Origin: Fusibacter sp963666805 | GTDB taxonomy: Bacteria; Bacillota; Clostridia; Peptostreptococcales; Acidaminobacteraceae | DNA: 64,000 bases | NCBI GenBank assembly: GCA_963666805.2 | Contig: CAXXWR010000006.1 | Coordinates: forward strand, 1,054,001-1,118,000 | Direction: 5' to 3' | Shown here: positions 52,694 to 60,366 of the stretch, piece by piece | Numbering within the stretch: the first letter of the stretch is position 1 | How the letters are laid out: each line of letters opens with the position of its first letter | The notes under the pieces: model-generated | What the model was told of the DNA's origin: nothing | Database searches by the model: none | The model's input: only the letters and a program-made list of their open reading frames with translations | Position numbers and translations under genes: made by a program

Positions 52694-54145
52694 ATGAATC
52701 AAATAACAATTGTTGGAATGGGCCCAGGGGCCAAACATTTTTTAACCATAGAAGCACTTGATCTGTTAACAAGTCATTCACATGTCTGGCTGAGAACGGA
52801 TAAACATCCAGTCGTTGACTACCTAGTTGAAAAAGGAATGTCTTATCACAGTTTTGATCACATCTATGAAAGCAGTGAACGGTTTGAAGAAACGTATGAC
52901 CGTATTGCCAATGAAGTAATCGAGTTGAGTCAAGAACATGACGTGGTTTATGCTGTTCCTGGGAACGCTTTTGTGGCGGAAAAGACAGTACAGCTTATTC
53001 TAGATAGGGCACAAGGAGAGGTTAAAATCGTTCATGGGGTTAGTTTTATTGATGCTATTATTTCTACGCTTCAGTATGATCCTGTTTCTGGAATGGCGAT
53101 TTTAGATGCCTTTCAACTGGAAGAAGAAGAAATTATTTCGACCAGAGATTTAATGGTCATTCAAGTTTATAATCAAATGATTGCCTCAAAGGTAAAGCTT
53201 AGATTGATGGCGTATTATGATGATGAACAGGAGGTAACTCTTATTAGAGGAGCGGGTATTCCTGGACTTGAAGTGGTAAAAAAAATTAAGCTCTTTGAAT
53301 TAGACCGATATCCAGAACTGACAGACCATTTAACCAGTCTCTTTATTCCTCATACGCAAGTGCAGTATAGAAGGCTGTATGATTTAGAAAATATTATGAA
53401 ACGCTTAAGAGGCGAAAATGGGTGTCCATGGGATAGAGAACAAACGCATGAGTCTTTAGCCAATGATCTTATTGAAGAAGCCTATGAAGTCAAACATGCT
53501 ATTGAGCATGAAGAGATTGACAACATTGTCGATGAACTGGGAGATGTTTTGTTACATGTTGTCTTTCATTCAGAAATAGGATTAGAAGAAGGATACTTTG
53601 ACATTCAAGAGGTTATCCATGCAATATGTACGAAGATGATTAGGCGTCATCCACATGTTTTTGGTGATGAGTCTGCAAACACCTCAGAAGAAGTTTTAGA
53701 CCGTTGGCAAGAAATAAAAAATAAAGAAAAGGCGTCACAATCTGTGGCAGAAACGATGTCGAATGTTTCATTTAGTTTACCTTCATTGACACGCGCTCAA
53801 AAGGTTCAAAAGCATGCCGCTAAATGTGGATTTGACTGGGAGTCTGTTTTTGAAGCCCTTTCCAAAGTAGATGAAGAAGTATTAGAAGTTAAAGAAGCCA
53901 TAGAATCAGGTCAAGTCAAAGCCATTCAGGAAGAAATAGGTGACTTGTTGTTAATCATTGCAAATGTCGCTCGACTTTTAGACATTGATGCTGAGGAAGC
54001 TTTACAAAAAGCGATCGAAAAATTCATCCAAAGATTCGCTTATGTAGAAGGTCAAATGCAGTTAAATGCCCAAAAAATGGACAAAAGTCACTTAAAAGAA
54101 ATGAATGATTACTGGAATGAGGCAAAAAAATGTCAGAATTCGTAA
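52694..54145 (+). CDS. mazG: tetrapyrrole-methylase-like/MazG nucleotide pyrophosphohydrolase fusion (YabN)
   Basis: 483 residues. The N-terminal TP-methylase-like domain (about 1-225) starts with VGMGPGAKHFLTIEALDLL. The C-terminal two-lobed MazG part (about 235-480) has GENGCPWDREQTHESL, EEAYEV, DNIVDELGDVLLHVVFHSEI and a second EEIGDLLLIIANVA. It hydrolyses (d)NTPs, including abnormal ones, to NMPs. The methylase half has no known substrate in this family. Its position before hup and rqcP matches yabN of Bacillus. RBS AAGGAGTC. Confidence 0.95.
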   Translation: MNQITIVGMGPGAKHFLTIEALDLLTSHSHVWLRTDKHPVVDYLVEKGMSYHSFDHIYESSERFEETYDRIANEVIELSQEHDVVYAVPGNAFVAEKTVQLILDRAQGEVKIVHGVSFIDAIISTLQYDPVSGMAILDAFQLEEEEIISTRDLMVIQVYNQMIASKVKLRLMAYYDDEQEVTLIRGAGIPGLEVVKKIKLFELDRYPELTDHLTSLFIPHTQVQYRRLYDLENIMKRLRGENGCPWDREQTHESLANDLIEEAYEVKHAIEHEEIDNIVDELGDVLLHVVFHSEIGLEEGYFDIQEVIHAICTKMIRRHPHVFGDESANTSEEVLDRWQEIKNKEKASQSVAETMSNVSFSLPSLTRAQKVQKHAAKCGFDWESVFEALSKVDEEVLEVKEAIESGQVKAIQEEIGDLLLIIANVARLLDIDAEEALQKAIEKFIQRFAYVEGQMQLNAQKMDKSHLKEMNDYWNEAKKCQNS

Positions 54146-54162
54146 AAATGTTATAAAAATCC

Positions 54163-54191
54163 TTGCAATAGTTGAAATTTCAACGTATACT
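54163..54191 (+). promoter_or_regulatory. hup promoter with palindrome in the spacer
   Basis: TTGCAA (54163-54168), 17 bases, TATACT (54186-54191). GTTGAAATTTCAAC (54171-54184), a perfect 14-bp palindrome, fills the spacer; a related AGTTGAAATAACT follows about ten bases after the -10. Confidence 0.8.
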
Positions 54192-54236
54192 TATATTAGT
54201 TGAAATAACTATTATATATTCAGAGGAGGTTTTATT

Positions 54237-54515
54237 GTGAATAAAGCTGAATTAGTAGCTAGCATGGCTGAAAAATCAGGATTAACTAAAAAAGATGCTG
54301 AATTAGCATTGAATGCATTTATGAAAAGTGTTGAAGATGAACTAGCTAAAAGTGGTAAAGTTCAATTAGTTGGATTCGGTACTTTCGACGTAAGAGAAAG
54401 AAAAGCTAGAACTGGTAGAAACCCAAGAAATCCTAAAGAAACAATTGATATCCCAGCATCAAAAGCACCAGTATTTAAAGCTGGTAAAGCATTAAAAGAA
54501 ACAGTAAATAAGTAA
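54237..54515 (+). CDS. hup: HU-family DNA-binding protein
   Basis: Histone-like nucleoid protein that bends DNA. 92 residues, GTG start at 54237 behind GAGGAGG. Family features: MNKAELVASMAEKSGLTKKD, VQLVGFGTFDVRERKARTGR and NPRNPKETIDIPASKAPVF, ending in the usual FKAGKALKE. Located between mazG and rqcP as in many Clostridia. It has its own strong promoter and terminator, which fits high expression. Confidence 0.98.
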   Translation: MNKAELVASMAEKSGLTKKDAELALNAFMKSVEDELAKSGKVQLVGFGTFDVRERKARTGRNPRNPKETIDIPASKAPVFKAGKALKETVNK

Positions 54516-54521
54516 TTTTAT

Positions 54522-54548
54522 AAAAAAGCAGCTTAGCTGCTTTTTTTC
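54522..54548 (+). terminator. terminator of hup
   Basis: AAAAGCAGC (54524-54532), loop TTA, GCTGCTTTT (54536-54544), T-run. Confidence 0.95.
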
Positions 54549-54678
54549 TTTTAAGAGTTGCCCTTAAAGCTAGCTCTTATTTTTTTTGAAAGATTATTGT
54601 ATAATAGAATCAAATTATAGAATCAAATTGATGATATAAAAGTGTAAAATAAAATGAGATGGACAAGAGAGGATTATA

Positions 54679-54936
54679 ATGAGAATAGATAAATTTTTAA
54701 AAAATTCGAGATTGATAAAAAGACGCACTGTAGCCAAAGAAGCTTGTGACCAAGGACGAATTAGTATCAATGGAAAGGTTGCAAAAGCGGGAAGTGAAGT
54801 AGCTGTTAATGATGAACTTGAAATTACATTTGGTAATCGTAAACTGACCGTTAAAATCAATGCATTAGACATGCACGTTACAAAAGAAAAGTCCAAAGAA
54901 CTCTATGATGTGATTAAAGAAGAAACTTTGGGTTAA
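54679..54936 (+). CDS. rqcP: S4-domain RNA-binding protein RqcP (YabO/Hsp15-like)
   Basis: 85 residues, an S4 domain throughout: MRIDKFLKNSRLIKRRTVAK, EACDQGRISINGKVAKAGSE and VNDELEITFGNRKLTV. RqcP works with RqcH on obstructed 50S subunits to add C-terminal alanine tails during ribosome quality control. Length and position next to divIC match Bacillus yabO. The sporulation genes yabP and yabQ, which lie between yabO and divIC in Bacillus and most sporing Clostridia, are not here. Confidence 0.95.
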   Translation: MRIDKFLKNSRLIKRRTVAKEACDQGRISINGKVAKAGSEVAVNDELEITFGNRKLTVKINALDMHVTKEKSKELYDVIKEETLG

Positions 54937-54986
54937 ATACCGAAAGAAAGATAGGCTTCAACAATGAGGAAGGAAGAGAGGTGCCT

Positions 54987-55301
54987 ATGAAAAAGAAAAA
55001 AAGAAGATCTTTTTTTAAGAGAAATAGCTTGATTATTCTTCTTATGACCATTTTTGTATTATATTTTGGCTATAATATGTATACAACAGGATTAAAGTTA
55101 GAGGAATATACAGGCACCCAAGAAGATTTGAGACAAGAAATTGGCACTTTAGACAAAAAAATTGATAAATTAAATTTAGAACTTGAATATGCTCAAACGC
55201 CTGAAGCGATTGAAAAAATAGCGCGTGAAAAATTGAAGATGGTCAAGGGCAATGAAATCATTTATATTATAGAAGGTTTAGACAAGGAGAAGGATAAATG
55301 A
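54987..55301 (+). CDS. divIC: septum formation initiator, DivIC/FtsL/FtsB family
   Basis: 104 residues from the ATG at 54987; a GTG at 54981 is also possible because AGGAAG and GAGAGGTG both lie upstream. Basic cytoplasmic N-terminus (KKKKRRSFFKRNS), one membrane segment (about 14-34, LIILLMTIFVLYFGYN), then an extracellular coiled coil (about 42-80; DLRQEIGTLDKKIDKLNLEL) and the conserved ARE-KLKMV motif. Part of the FtsL-DivIC-DivIB division complex. Its stop overlaps the next start (ATGA). Confidence 0.92.
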   Translation: MKKKKRRSFFKRNSLIILLMTIFVLYFGYNMYTTGLKLEEYTGTQEDLRQEIGTLDKKIDKLNLELEYAQTPEAIEKIAREKLKMVKGNEIIYIIEGLDKEKDK

Positions 55302-56215
55302 AAGATGCAGTCATTGATATAGGAACGAATTCTGTGCGAATGATTATAGCCGAGATCGAAAAAGGTCAAATGATTTCATCTCTAAAGTACATGGAAGTTA
55401 CACGACTTGGTCAAGGGGTTGATGAGAGTAAATTGCTCAGTGAAGCAGGTATGCAGAGAACCTGTGATGCGATTTCTAAATTTTGTAAAATGGCCCTTCG
55501 TCAGGATTGTTTGAACATTTACTTGATGGCAACGAGTGCTGTGAGAGATGCTCAGAATAAAGCTGATTTTTTACAGCGTGTTAAAGAAGAAACGGCTCGA
55601 GATGTCGATGTCATATCGGGTGAGTTAGAAGCTGAAGTTGGCTTTTTAGGCGTACTTAAAGGTTCTAAAAATCCTAAGAGTACACATATGGTCATTGATA
55701 TTGGTGGTGGATCTACAGAAATTATTGTAGGCAATCAATGGGGCCGAACATTTTCTAAAAGTTTTAATATGGGTGCGGTTAGGATGACAGACCGTTTTAC
55801 AGAAGAAGGCCGGTACACGGATCAAACTGTTCAACAAATAGAAACGTTCGTCAGAGCGACAATAGAGGCTGATCAAGCTTCGATTTTGAGTTTGACCCCT
55901 CAAACAGCAGTAGGAATTGGGGGAACAGCAACCAGTTTTTGTACCATGCTCAATGAGGTGAAACACTATTCAAGAGACAGGGTCCATAATCAGATCATCA
56001 AGAAAGAAGACATTAAAAATAAAACACATGAACTTTTAAAAATGACTGCTGATCAACGCGAGAAAGTAGTCGGTTTAGATGCCAAACGTGCAGATATTAT
56101 AGGGGCGGGTGGTATTATTTTATATACACTTCTTGAAATATTTAAAATTGATAATCTCGTAATAAGTGATTTTGATAATTTAGAAGGCTACTTGTTCTAT
56201 AAGATAGAGTCATAG
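55298..56215 (+). CDS. ppx: Ppx/GppA family phosphatase
   Basis: 305 residues of the short Ppx/GppA form (ASKHA fold), which hydrolyses polyphosphate or pppGpp at the cytoplasmic side. Motifs: AVIDIGTNSVRMIIAEIE (phosphate loop 1), MATSAVRDAQNKADF, GELEAEVGFLGVL, VIDIGGGSTEIIVG (loop 2) and VGIGGTATSF. There is no C-terminal HD domain. It overlaps divIC by four bases (ATGA), so translation is coupled, linking it to division and RqcP expression. Which substrate is used cannot be told from sequence. Confidence 0.93.
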   Translation: MKDAVIDIGTNSVRMIIAEIEKGQMISSLKYMEVTRLGQGVDESKLLSEAGMQRTCDAISKFCKMALRQDCLNIYLMATSAVRDAQNKADFLQRVKEETARDVDVISGELEAEVGFLGVLKGSKNPKSTHMVIDIGGGSTEIIVGNQWGRTFSKSFNMGAVRMTDRFTEEGRYTDQTVQQIETFVRATIEADQASILSLTPQTAVGIGGTATSFCTMLNEVKHYSRDRVHNQIIKKEDIKNKTHELLKMTADQREKVVGLDAKRADIIGAGGIILYTLLEIFKIDNLVISDFDNLEGYLFYKIES

Positions 56216-56269
56216 ATTCAGGTATTAAAAGACAGCAAAAATAAAAAAATATAAAATAACAAATAGTTA

Positions 56270-56298
56270 TTGACATTGGGTTAGAAAACCTGTAATAT
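56270..56298 (+). promoter_or_regulatory. promoter of the tRNA-Asp/tRNA-Thr unit
   Basis: TTGACA (56270-56275), 17-base spacer, TAATAT (56293-56298). Confidence 0.85.
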
Positions 56299-56316
56299 AT
56301 ATCTTGTTCTGGCAAT

Positions 56317-56393
56317 GGCCCAGTAGTTCAGCTGGTTAGAACGCTAGCCTGTCACGCTAGAGGTCGACGGTTCGAGTCCGTTCTGGGTCGCCA
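56317..56393 (+). tRNA. tRNA-Asp (GTC)
   Basis: 77 bases with encoded CCA. Acceptor GGCCCAG/CTGGGTC (one G-T), anticodon stem CTAGC/GCTAG with loop CTGTCAC, anticodon GTC at 56351-56353, T-loop TTCGAGT. Confidence 0.98.
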
Positions 56394-56404
56394 TTCATAT
56401 ATAC

Positions 56405-56480
<76 letters not shown>

Positions 56481-56503
56481 GAATATTAGATTAAAATAGA
56501 TTC

Positions 56504-56535
56504 ACCTCGCTTTTTAATAGAAAGCGGGGTTTTTC
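56504..56535 (+). terminator. terminator of the tRNA unit
   Basis: CCTCGCTTT (56505-56513) pairs with AAAGCGGGG (56521-56529; one T-G), then T-run. Confidence 0.9.
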
Positions 56536-56852
56536 TTATTTTAAAAGCTAATCAGTCTAGTCGATAATTTAATAAAAACCAATAGTCTCTGGGATTATTT
56601 TAAAAGGGATAGTATTCTTCTTAGCTGACGAATGCAGTCCCTTTTTTCTTGCTCAAAATTAGATTAAAAGAACACCTGTCACCTATGGCAATTCTCACTT
56701 TTAGAATATGAGCGGGCATTAGTGGCTGGTTGATTTTATTCAACATCATGTATATAGTATAATCAACATATTTTACAGCGAAGAACCAAGGCTCGATTGT
56801 AAATCTATAAAGCAGTCAGCAGAATGAAATAAAATAGGTAAAGGAGAAAAGG
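56536..56852. other. intergenic region between tRNA unit and two-component system, with an orphan hairpin
   Basis: No gene found. A second terminator-like hairpin at 56602-56648 (AAAAGGGA/TCCCTTTT outside, GTATTC/GAATGC inside, T-run) has no obvious gene before it. TATAAT at 56758-56763 is a candidate -10 for the response-regulator gene; no good -35. Confidence 0.5.
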
Positions 56853-57551
56853 ATGCTGAAGAAAGTTTTAATTATAGACGATGATACAGAACTTTGCGCA
56901 TTGATGAAAAAATGCGTTACACAGGAAGCATTGGAAGCAGATGTTGCCTACACGGGGCGAGATGGCTTAGCTAAGATAGTAGAACAGCATGATGCTTATT
57001 GTCTTGTGATTTTAGATGTTATGTTGCCTGGTATGAACGGATTTCAGGTTTTATCAGAAATTCGGAAAAACAGTACGATTCCTGTTCTGATGTTGACAGC
57101 AAAAGGCGATGAAATAGATAAAGTGACTGGCCTACGTTTGGGTGCAGATGACTATTTGACAAAACCATTTAGCATTAATGAACTAATGGCACGTATGGCA
57201 TCCTTAATACGACGGTATACAACATTCAATCAAACGACACCGCCGGATATTCTCCACTTTAAAAATATGGTGATTGACAGGGAAACTCGAACTGTTGGTA
57301 TGAATGGACAACTGATTGACCTGACCAGCAAGGAATTTGACTTGCTGGTGTTTTTGGCTTCCAATCAAGGGCGTGTTTTTACGAAAAAGCAGATCTATAC
57401 ACAGGTTTGGAAGGACGAGTATGCATTTGATGGTAACAATATTATGTCTTTTATCAGTAAGCTGCGAAAGAAAATTGAACCTGAGGTGGAACAGCCATTT
57501 TATATTTTGACTGTACATGGCGTGGGCTATCGCTTTAACAAGGAGGCATAG
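56853..57551 (+). CDS. OmpR-family response regulator
   Basis: 232 residues. Receiver domain (1-118) with acidic DDD-type pocket near the N-terminus (LIIDDDTELC), phospho-acceptor Asp55 in LVILDVMLPGMNG and the Lys in LTKPFSINEL. The C-terminal winged helix (about 130-230) has LTSKEFDLLVFLASNQGRVF and ends in VHGVGYRFNKE. Forms a pair with the kinase three bases downstream. It very likely controls the ABC transporter genes that follow, where three 11-bp direct repeats stand in front of the -10. RBS AAAGGAGA. Confidence 0.95.
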   Translation: MLKKVLIIDDDTELCALMKKCVTQEALEADVAYTGRDGLAKIVEQHDAYCLVILDVMLPGMNGFQVLSEIRKNSTIPVLMLTAKGDEIDKVTGLRLGADDYLTKPFSINELMARMASLIRRYTTFNQTTPPDILHFKNMVIDRETRTVGMNGQLIDLTSKEFDLLVFLASNQGRVFTKKQIYTQVWKDEYAFDGNNIMSFISKLRKKIEPEVEQPFYILTVHGVGYRFNKEA

Positions 57552-57554
57552 GGG

Positions 57555-58478
57555 ATGAACTGGACACTGACTTTCTTTTTGACGACCCTTTTGTGTATGG
57601 GGGTGATTGCTTATTTAGCAACAAAGCTCTACCGTGTCAGGGAACAGCTTTCTATGATTAAAGACGCACTAGAAGATATAAAACAAGGGAATCTTAATCG
57701 GCGTATCCTTACGAGAAAAAGTGATATGACAAAGACGATTTGCTATAACATTAACGAAATAGCCGTTAACAATCAGGCACAGCTGGTTAGACTAAAACAA
57801 TCAGATCAAGCCTATAAACGTCTTATGACAAGCCTTTCTCATGATGTAAAAACACCTCTAACTTCTTTGGTTGGCTATTTAGAGGCCGTACAAGAGAAAA
57901 TTGTAACGGGTGCAGAAAAAGAAGAATATATTCGTGTAGCTCTGGATAAGGCCCATCTCTTAAAAGGTTTTGTAGAATCTCTGTTTGAGTGGGTAAAGTT
58001 GGATGCCAAAGAACAGATATTCCAATTTGAAACATGTGATTTGAATGAGGTTTCCCGGGACATTATAGCTGGATGGATCCCTATACTGGAGAATAAACTA
58101 TTTAGTTACAAAATTGATATCCCTGAAACAGCATATGGCGTACGATTAGACCGGAGTGCTTATATGCGCATAATAGACAATCTATTTCAAAATGCACTGT
58201 CTCATAGTGCGGGCAATCAACTTTCTATTCATATTTTAGAGGATGAAAGCCAAGCCAATATCATGATTGAGGACAATGGAAAAGGGATACATGCCAAAGA
58301 TTTACCTCATATTTTTGAACGGTTGTATCAGGCAGATGAATCTCGAGGAGGCGTGGGAAACGGACTGGGATTGTCCATTACTCAAGAACTTGTTGCCGCA
58401 CATGATGGGACGATTCATGCGGAAAGTTCTCTACATAGAGGTACAATATTTACGATAACGCTTCCAAAAGCCCTGTGA
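57555..58478 (+). CDS. sensor histidine kinase, single-membrane-helix type
   Basis: 307 residues. One N-terminal membrane helix (about 4-24) and almost no extracellular part, then a short HAMP-like linker, HisKA with His96 in LSHDVKTPLTSL, and the ATPase domain with DNLFQNALSH, EDNGKGIHAKDLPHIFERL and GNGLGLSITQEL. With no sensor domain, it resembles kinases that sense antimicrobial peptides at the membrane or through their cognate ABC transporter. It follows the regulator by three bases. The stop codon is part of the terminator stem. Confidence 0.94.
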   Translation: MNWTLTFFLTTLLCMGVIAYLATKLYRVREQLSMIKDALEDIKQGNLNRRILTRKSDMTKTICYNINEIAVNNQAQLVRLKQSDQAYKRLMTSLSHDVKTPLTSLVGYLEAVQEKIVTGAEKEEYIRVALDKAHLLKGFVESLFEWVKLDAKEQIFQFETCDLNEVSRDIIAGWIPILENKLFSYKIDIPETAYGVRLDRSAYMRIIDNLFQNALSHSAGNQLSIHILEDESQANIMIEDNGKGIHAKDLPHIFERLYQADESRGGVGNGLGLSITQELVAAHDGTIHAESSLHRGTIFTITLPKAL

Positions 58479-58502
58479 TGATACAGGGCTTTTGTTTTTT
58501 TT
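58466..58502 (+). terminator. terminator overlapping the kinase stop codon
   Basis: AAAAGCCCTGT (58466-58476) pairs with ACAGGGCTTTT (58483-58493), then G and T-run. The 5' arm is the last coding part of the kinase gene. Confidence 0.9.
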
Positions 58503-58515
58503 AAAACAAGAAATA

Positions 58516-58559
58516 AGCAAGGTATCGGCAAGGTTTTGGCAAGGTTTCTGAGATATACT
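58516..58559 (+). promoter_or_regulatory. response-regulator operator (three 11-bp direct repeats) and -10 of the ABC operon
   Basis: AGCAAGGTATC (58516-58526), GGCAAGGTTTT (58527-58537), GGCAAGGTTTC (58538-58548), then TATACT at 58554-58559. No standard -35; the repeats occupy that position, as in promoters activated by OmpR-family regulators. The assignment to the adjacent regulator is inference. Confidence 0.7.
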
Positions 58560-58581
58560 ATGAAATAGAAAGGAGAACATA

Positions 58582-59364
58582 ATGTGGACCATTATTCGAA
58601 CTGAATTAGCAAAACAAAAACGCAAAAGAGTGACGTTGGTGATTTTTATATTAACAACGCTCATTCCTTTACTGGCCTTTGAACGTGCATGCAGTATTTC
58701 CAGAGGGAGTAACATCATGGATAGTTTTGGAGATTTATATACGCTTGCTTTTAAGAACCTTGTTACGGTATATTTTCCTATCGTATTCGGACTTTTTGCG
58801 ACTTCGCTATTTTATGACGAACATAAAAATGACACACTAAAGGCAATTTTAATAATTCCCATCAGCCCCAAACAGCTTTATTTTTCAAAAATGGCGCTTA
58901 TGTTTATATTCTCTATAGGCCTTTGTCTTTATACCTTTGTGTTAACGGTGTTGGGAGGTGTTCTTGCAGGCGGATTTCCCGATTTAAATATAAGAACCAT
59001 CAGCCAATCCTTAATTTTGTTTGTAGAAGGTGGAATGCTCATCCCATTAGCAATGTTGCCTGTTGTTTTTTTAGCAGTAGTTGGAAAAACAAGCTATCTT
59101 CTCCCCATTGGCGCAACCTTACTTTATGTATTTCCCGTTATAATAATGTCTGGCCCGCTTATGGGGATTCACCCATTGGCGAGTGCACTATGTATATATG
59201 GTGGCGTTTCTCCTGCAGCATCAGAGATGGTGGTGAGTCTTTCGCAAGTATCAGGGGGAACAAGGGTTGTCTCTGGATATGGGACATGCTTAACCAACAT
59301 AATTGTAATTGCAGCTATAGCTAGCATATCTTCAGTTATAGCACTTAAAAAGCAAAACTTTTAA
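58582..59364 (+). CDS. ABC-2-type permease, lantibiotic-immunity-like (subunit 1)
   Basis: 260 residues with six hydrophobic segments (about 18-34, 50-72, 95-128, 140-165, 172-190, 228-250). Start IIRTELAKQKRKRVTLVIFI and the motif FYDEHKNDTLKAILIIPISP are typical of BcrB/LanE/LanG-type immunity permeases, where the EH/D-N-T-L-K stretch is conserved. RBS AAAGGAGAA. First gene after the 11-bp repeats. Together with the ATPase and two more permeases it would form an exporter that removes a peptide antibiotic from the membrane. Confidence 0.85.
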   Translation: MWTIIRTELAKQKRKRVTLVIFILTTLIPLLAFERACSISRGSNIMDSFGDLYTLAFKNLVTVYFPIVFGLFATSLFYDEHKNDTLKAILIIPISPKQLYFSKMALMFIFSIGLCLYTFVLTVLGGVLAGGFPDLNIRTISQSLILFVEGGMLIPLAMLPVVFLAVVGKTSYLLPIGATLLYVFPVIIMSGPLMGIHPLASALCIYGGVSPAASEMVVSLSQVSGGTRVVSGYGTCLTNIIVIAAIASISSVIALKKQNF

Positions 59365-59442
59365 TGAGTGAGGCATCATGAAGATGATGTAAGCATTTAT
59401 ACAGTTGTAGTGTATAAAAAAGAGTTAAGAGAGGAAAATAAA

Positions 59443-60366
59443 ATGAATAATTTGATGATTGAAACTCGGCAGTTGACAAAGGTGTATGGAGACCAAACGG
59501 CTGTCAATAAAGTAAACCTCCATGTGGAAAAAGGTCGAATTTACGGATTGCTCGGCCGCAATGGGGCAGGTAAAACCACGATAATGAAAATGATTCTGGG
59601 TCTTACGTCTACCACGTCAGGTGAAGTTGATGTTTTTGGAAAAAATATCAAAGGTAATGAAAAACGTATTTATCCTCGTATTGGGGCAATTATTGAAACC
59701 CCTGGATTTTACCCCAACCTGACAGGAACAGAAAACCTTGAAATTTTTACAAAGTTGCGTGGCACTTCAAGGCCAAACGCGGTAAAAGAGGCACTTGAGG
59801 TGGTAGGTTTGCCTTATAAAGACAAAAAGATTTTTAGTAAATATTCTTTGGGGATGAAACAGCGTCTTGGGATTGCCAATGCCATCTTGCATGATCCGGA
59901 ACTGCTTATACTGGACGAACCGACAAACGGACTTGATCCTATTGGTATTGCGGAAGTCAGAAAATTCATTCGTGATTTGTGTGTAGAACGTGGAAAAACG
60001 ATTTTAATTTCGAGCCATATTCTTTCTGAGATTGCCTTGCTGGCAGATGATATCGGTATTATTCATAACGGTGTTTTGTTAGAAGAAAGCAGTTTGACAG
60101 AACTCCAAAAGAAAAATGGTAAATATATCTTATTACAAGTATCTGATACAGCAAAAGCGACTTTGGTTTTGGAACGCAAGTTCAATTTAAAAGAATACTC
60201 AGTACAGGATGATCATACGTTACGACTTTATAACACAGACCTTGATATAGGAGCAATTAATAAAGCTCTGATGCTTGAAAATATCTCGGTAAGCGGTTCT
60301 CAACTTTGCAATGACACTCTGGAGGACTACTTCAAGAAAGTCACAGGAGGAGAGGGAATTGCTTAA
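59443..60366 (+). CDS. ABC transporter ATPase, bacitracin/lantibiotic-immunity type (BcrA/LanF)
   Basis: 307 residues from the ATG at 59443 (GAGAGGAAA upstream); an open extension back to 59368 has no RBS. Walker A GRNGAGKTT near residues 38-46, signature YSLGMKQRLGIANAI, Walker B LLILDEPTNGLDPIG, H-loop SSHILSEIA. The C-terminal extension (about 215-307) is typical of BcrA-type ATPases. It energises the adjacent permeases. The stop overlaps the start of the next gene by eight bases. Confidence 0.93.
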   Translation: MNNLMIETRQLTKVYGDQTAVNKVNLHVEKGRIYGLLGRNGAGKTTIMKMILGLTSTTSGEVDVFGKNIKGNEKRIYPRIGAIIETPGFYPNLTGTENLEIFTKLRGTSRPNAVKEALEVVGLPYKDKKIFSKYSLGMKQRLGIANAILHDPELLILDEPTNGLDPIGIAEVRKFIRDLCVERGKTILISSHILSEIALLADDIGIIHNGVLLEESSLTELQKKNGKYILLQVSDTAKATLVLERKFNLKEYSVQDDHTLRLYNTDLDIGAINKALMLENISVSGSQLCNDTLEDYFKKVTGGEGIA

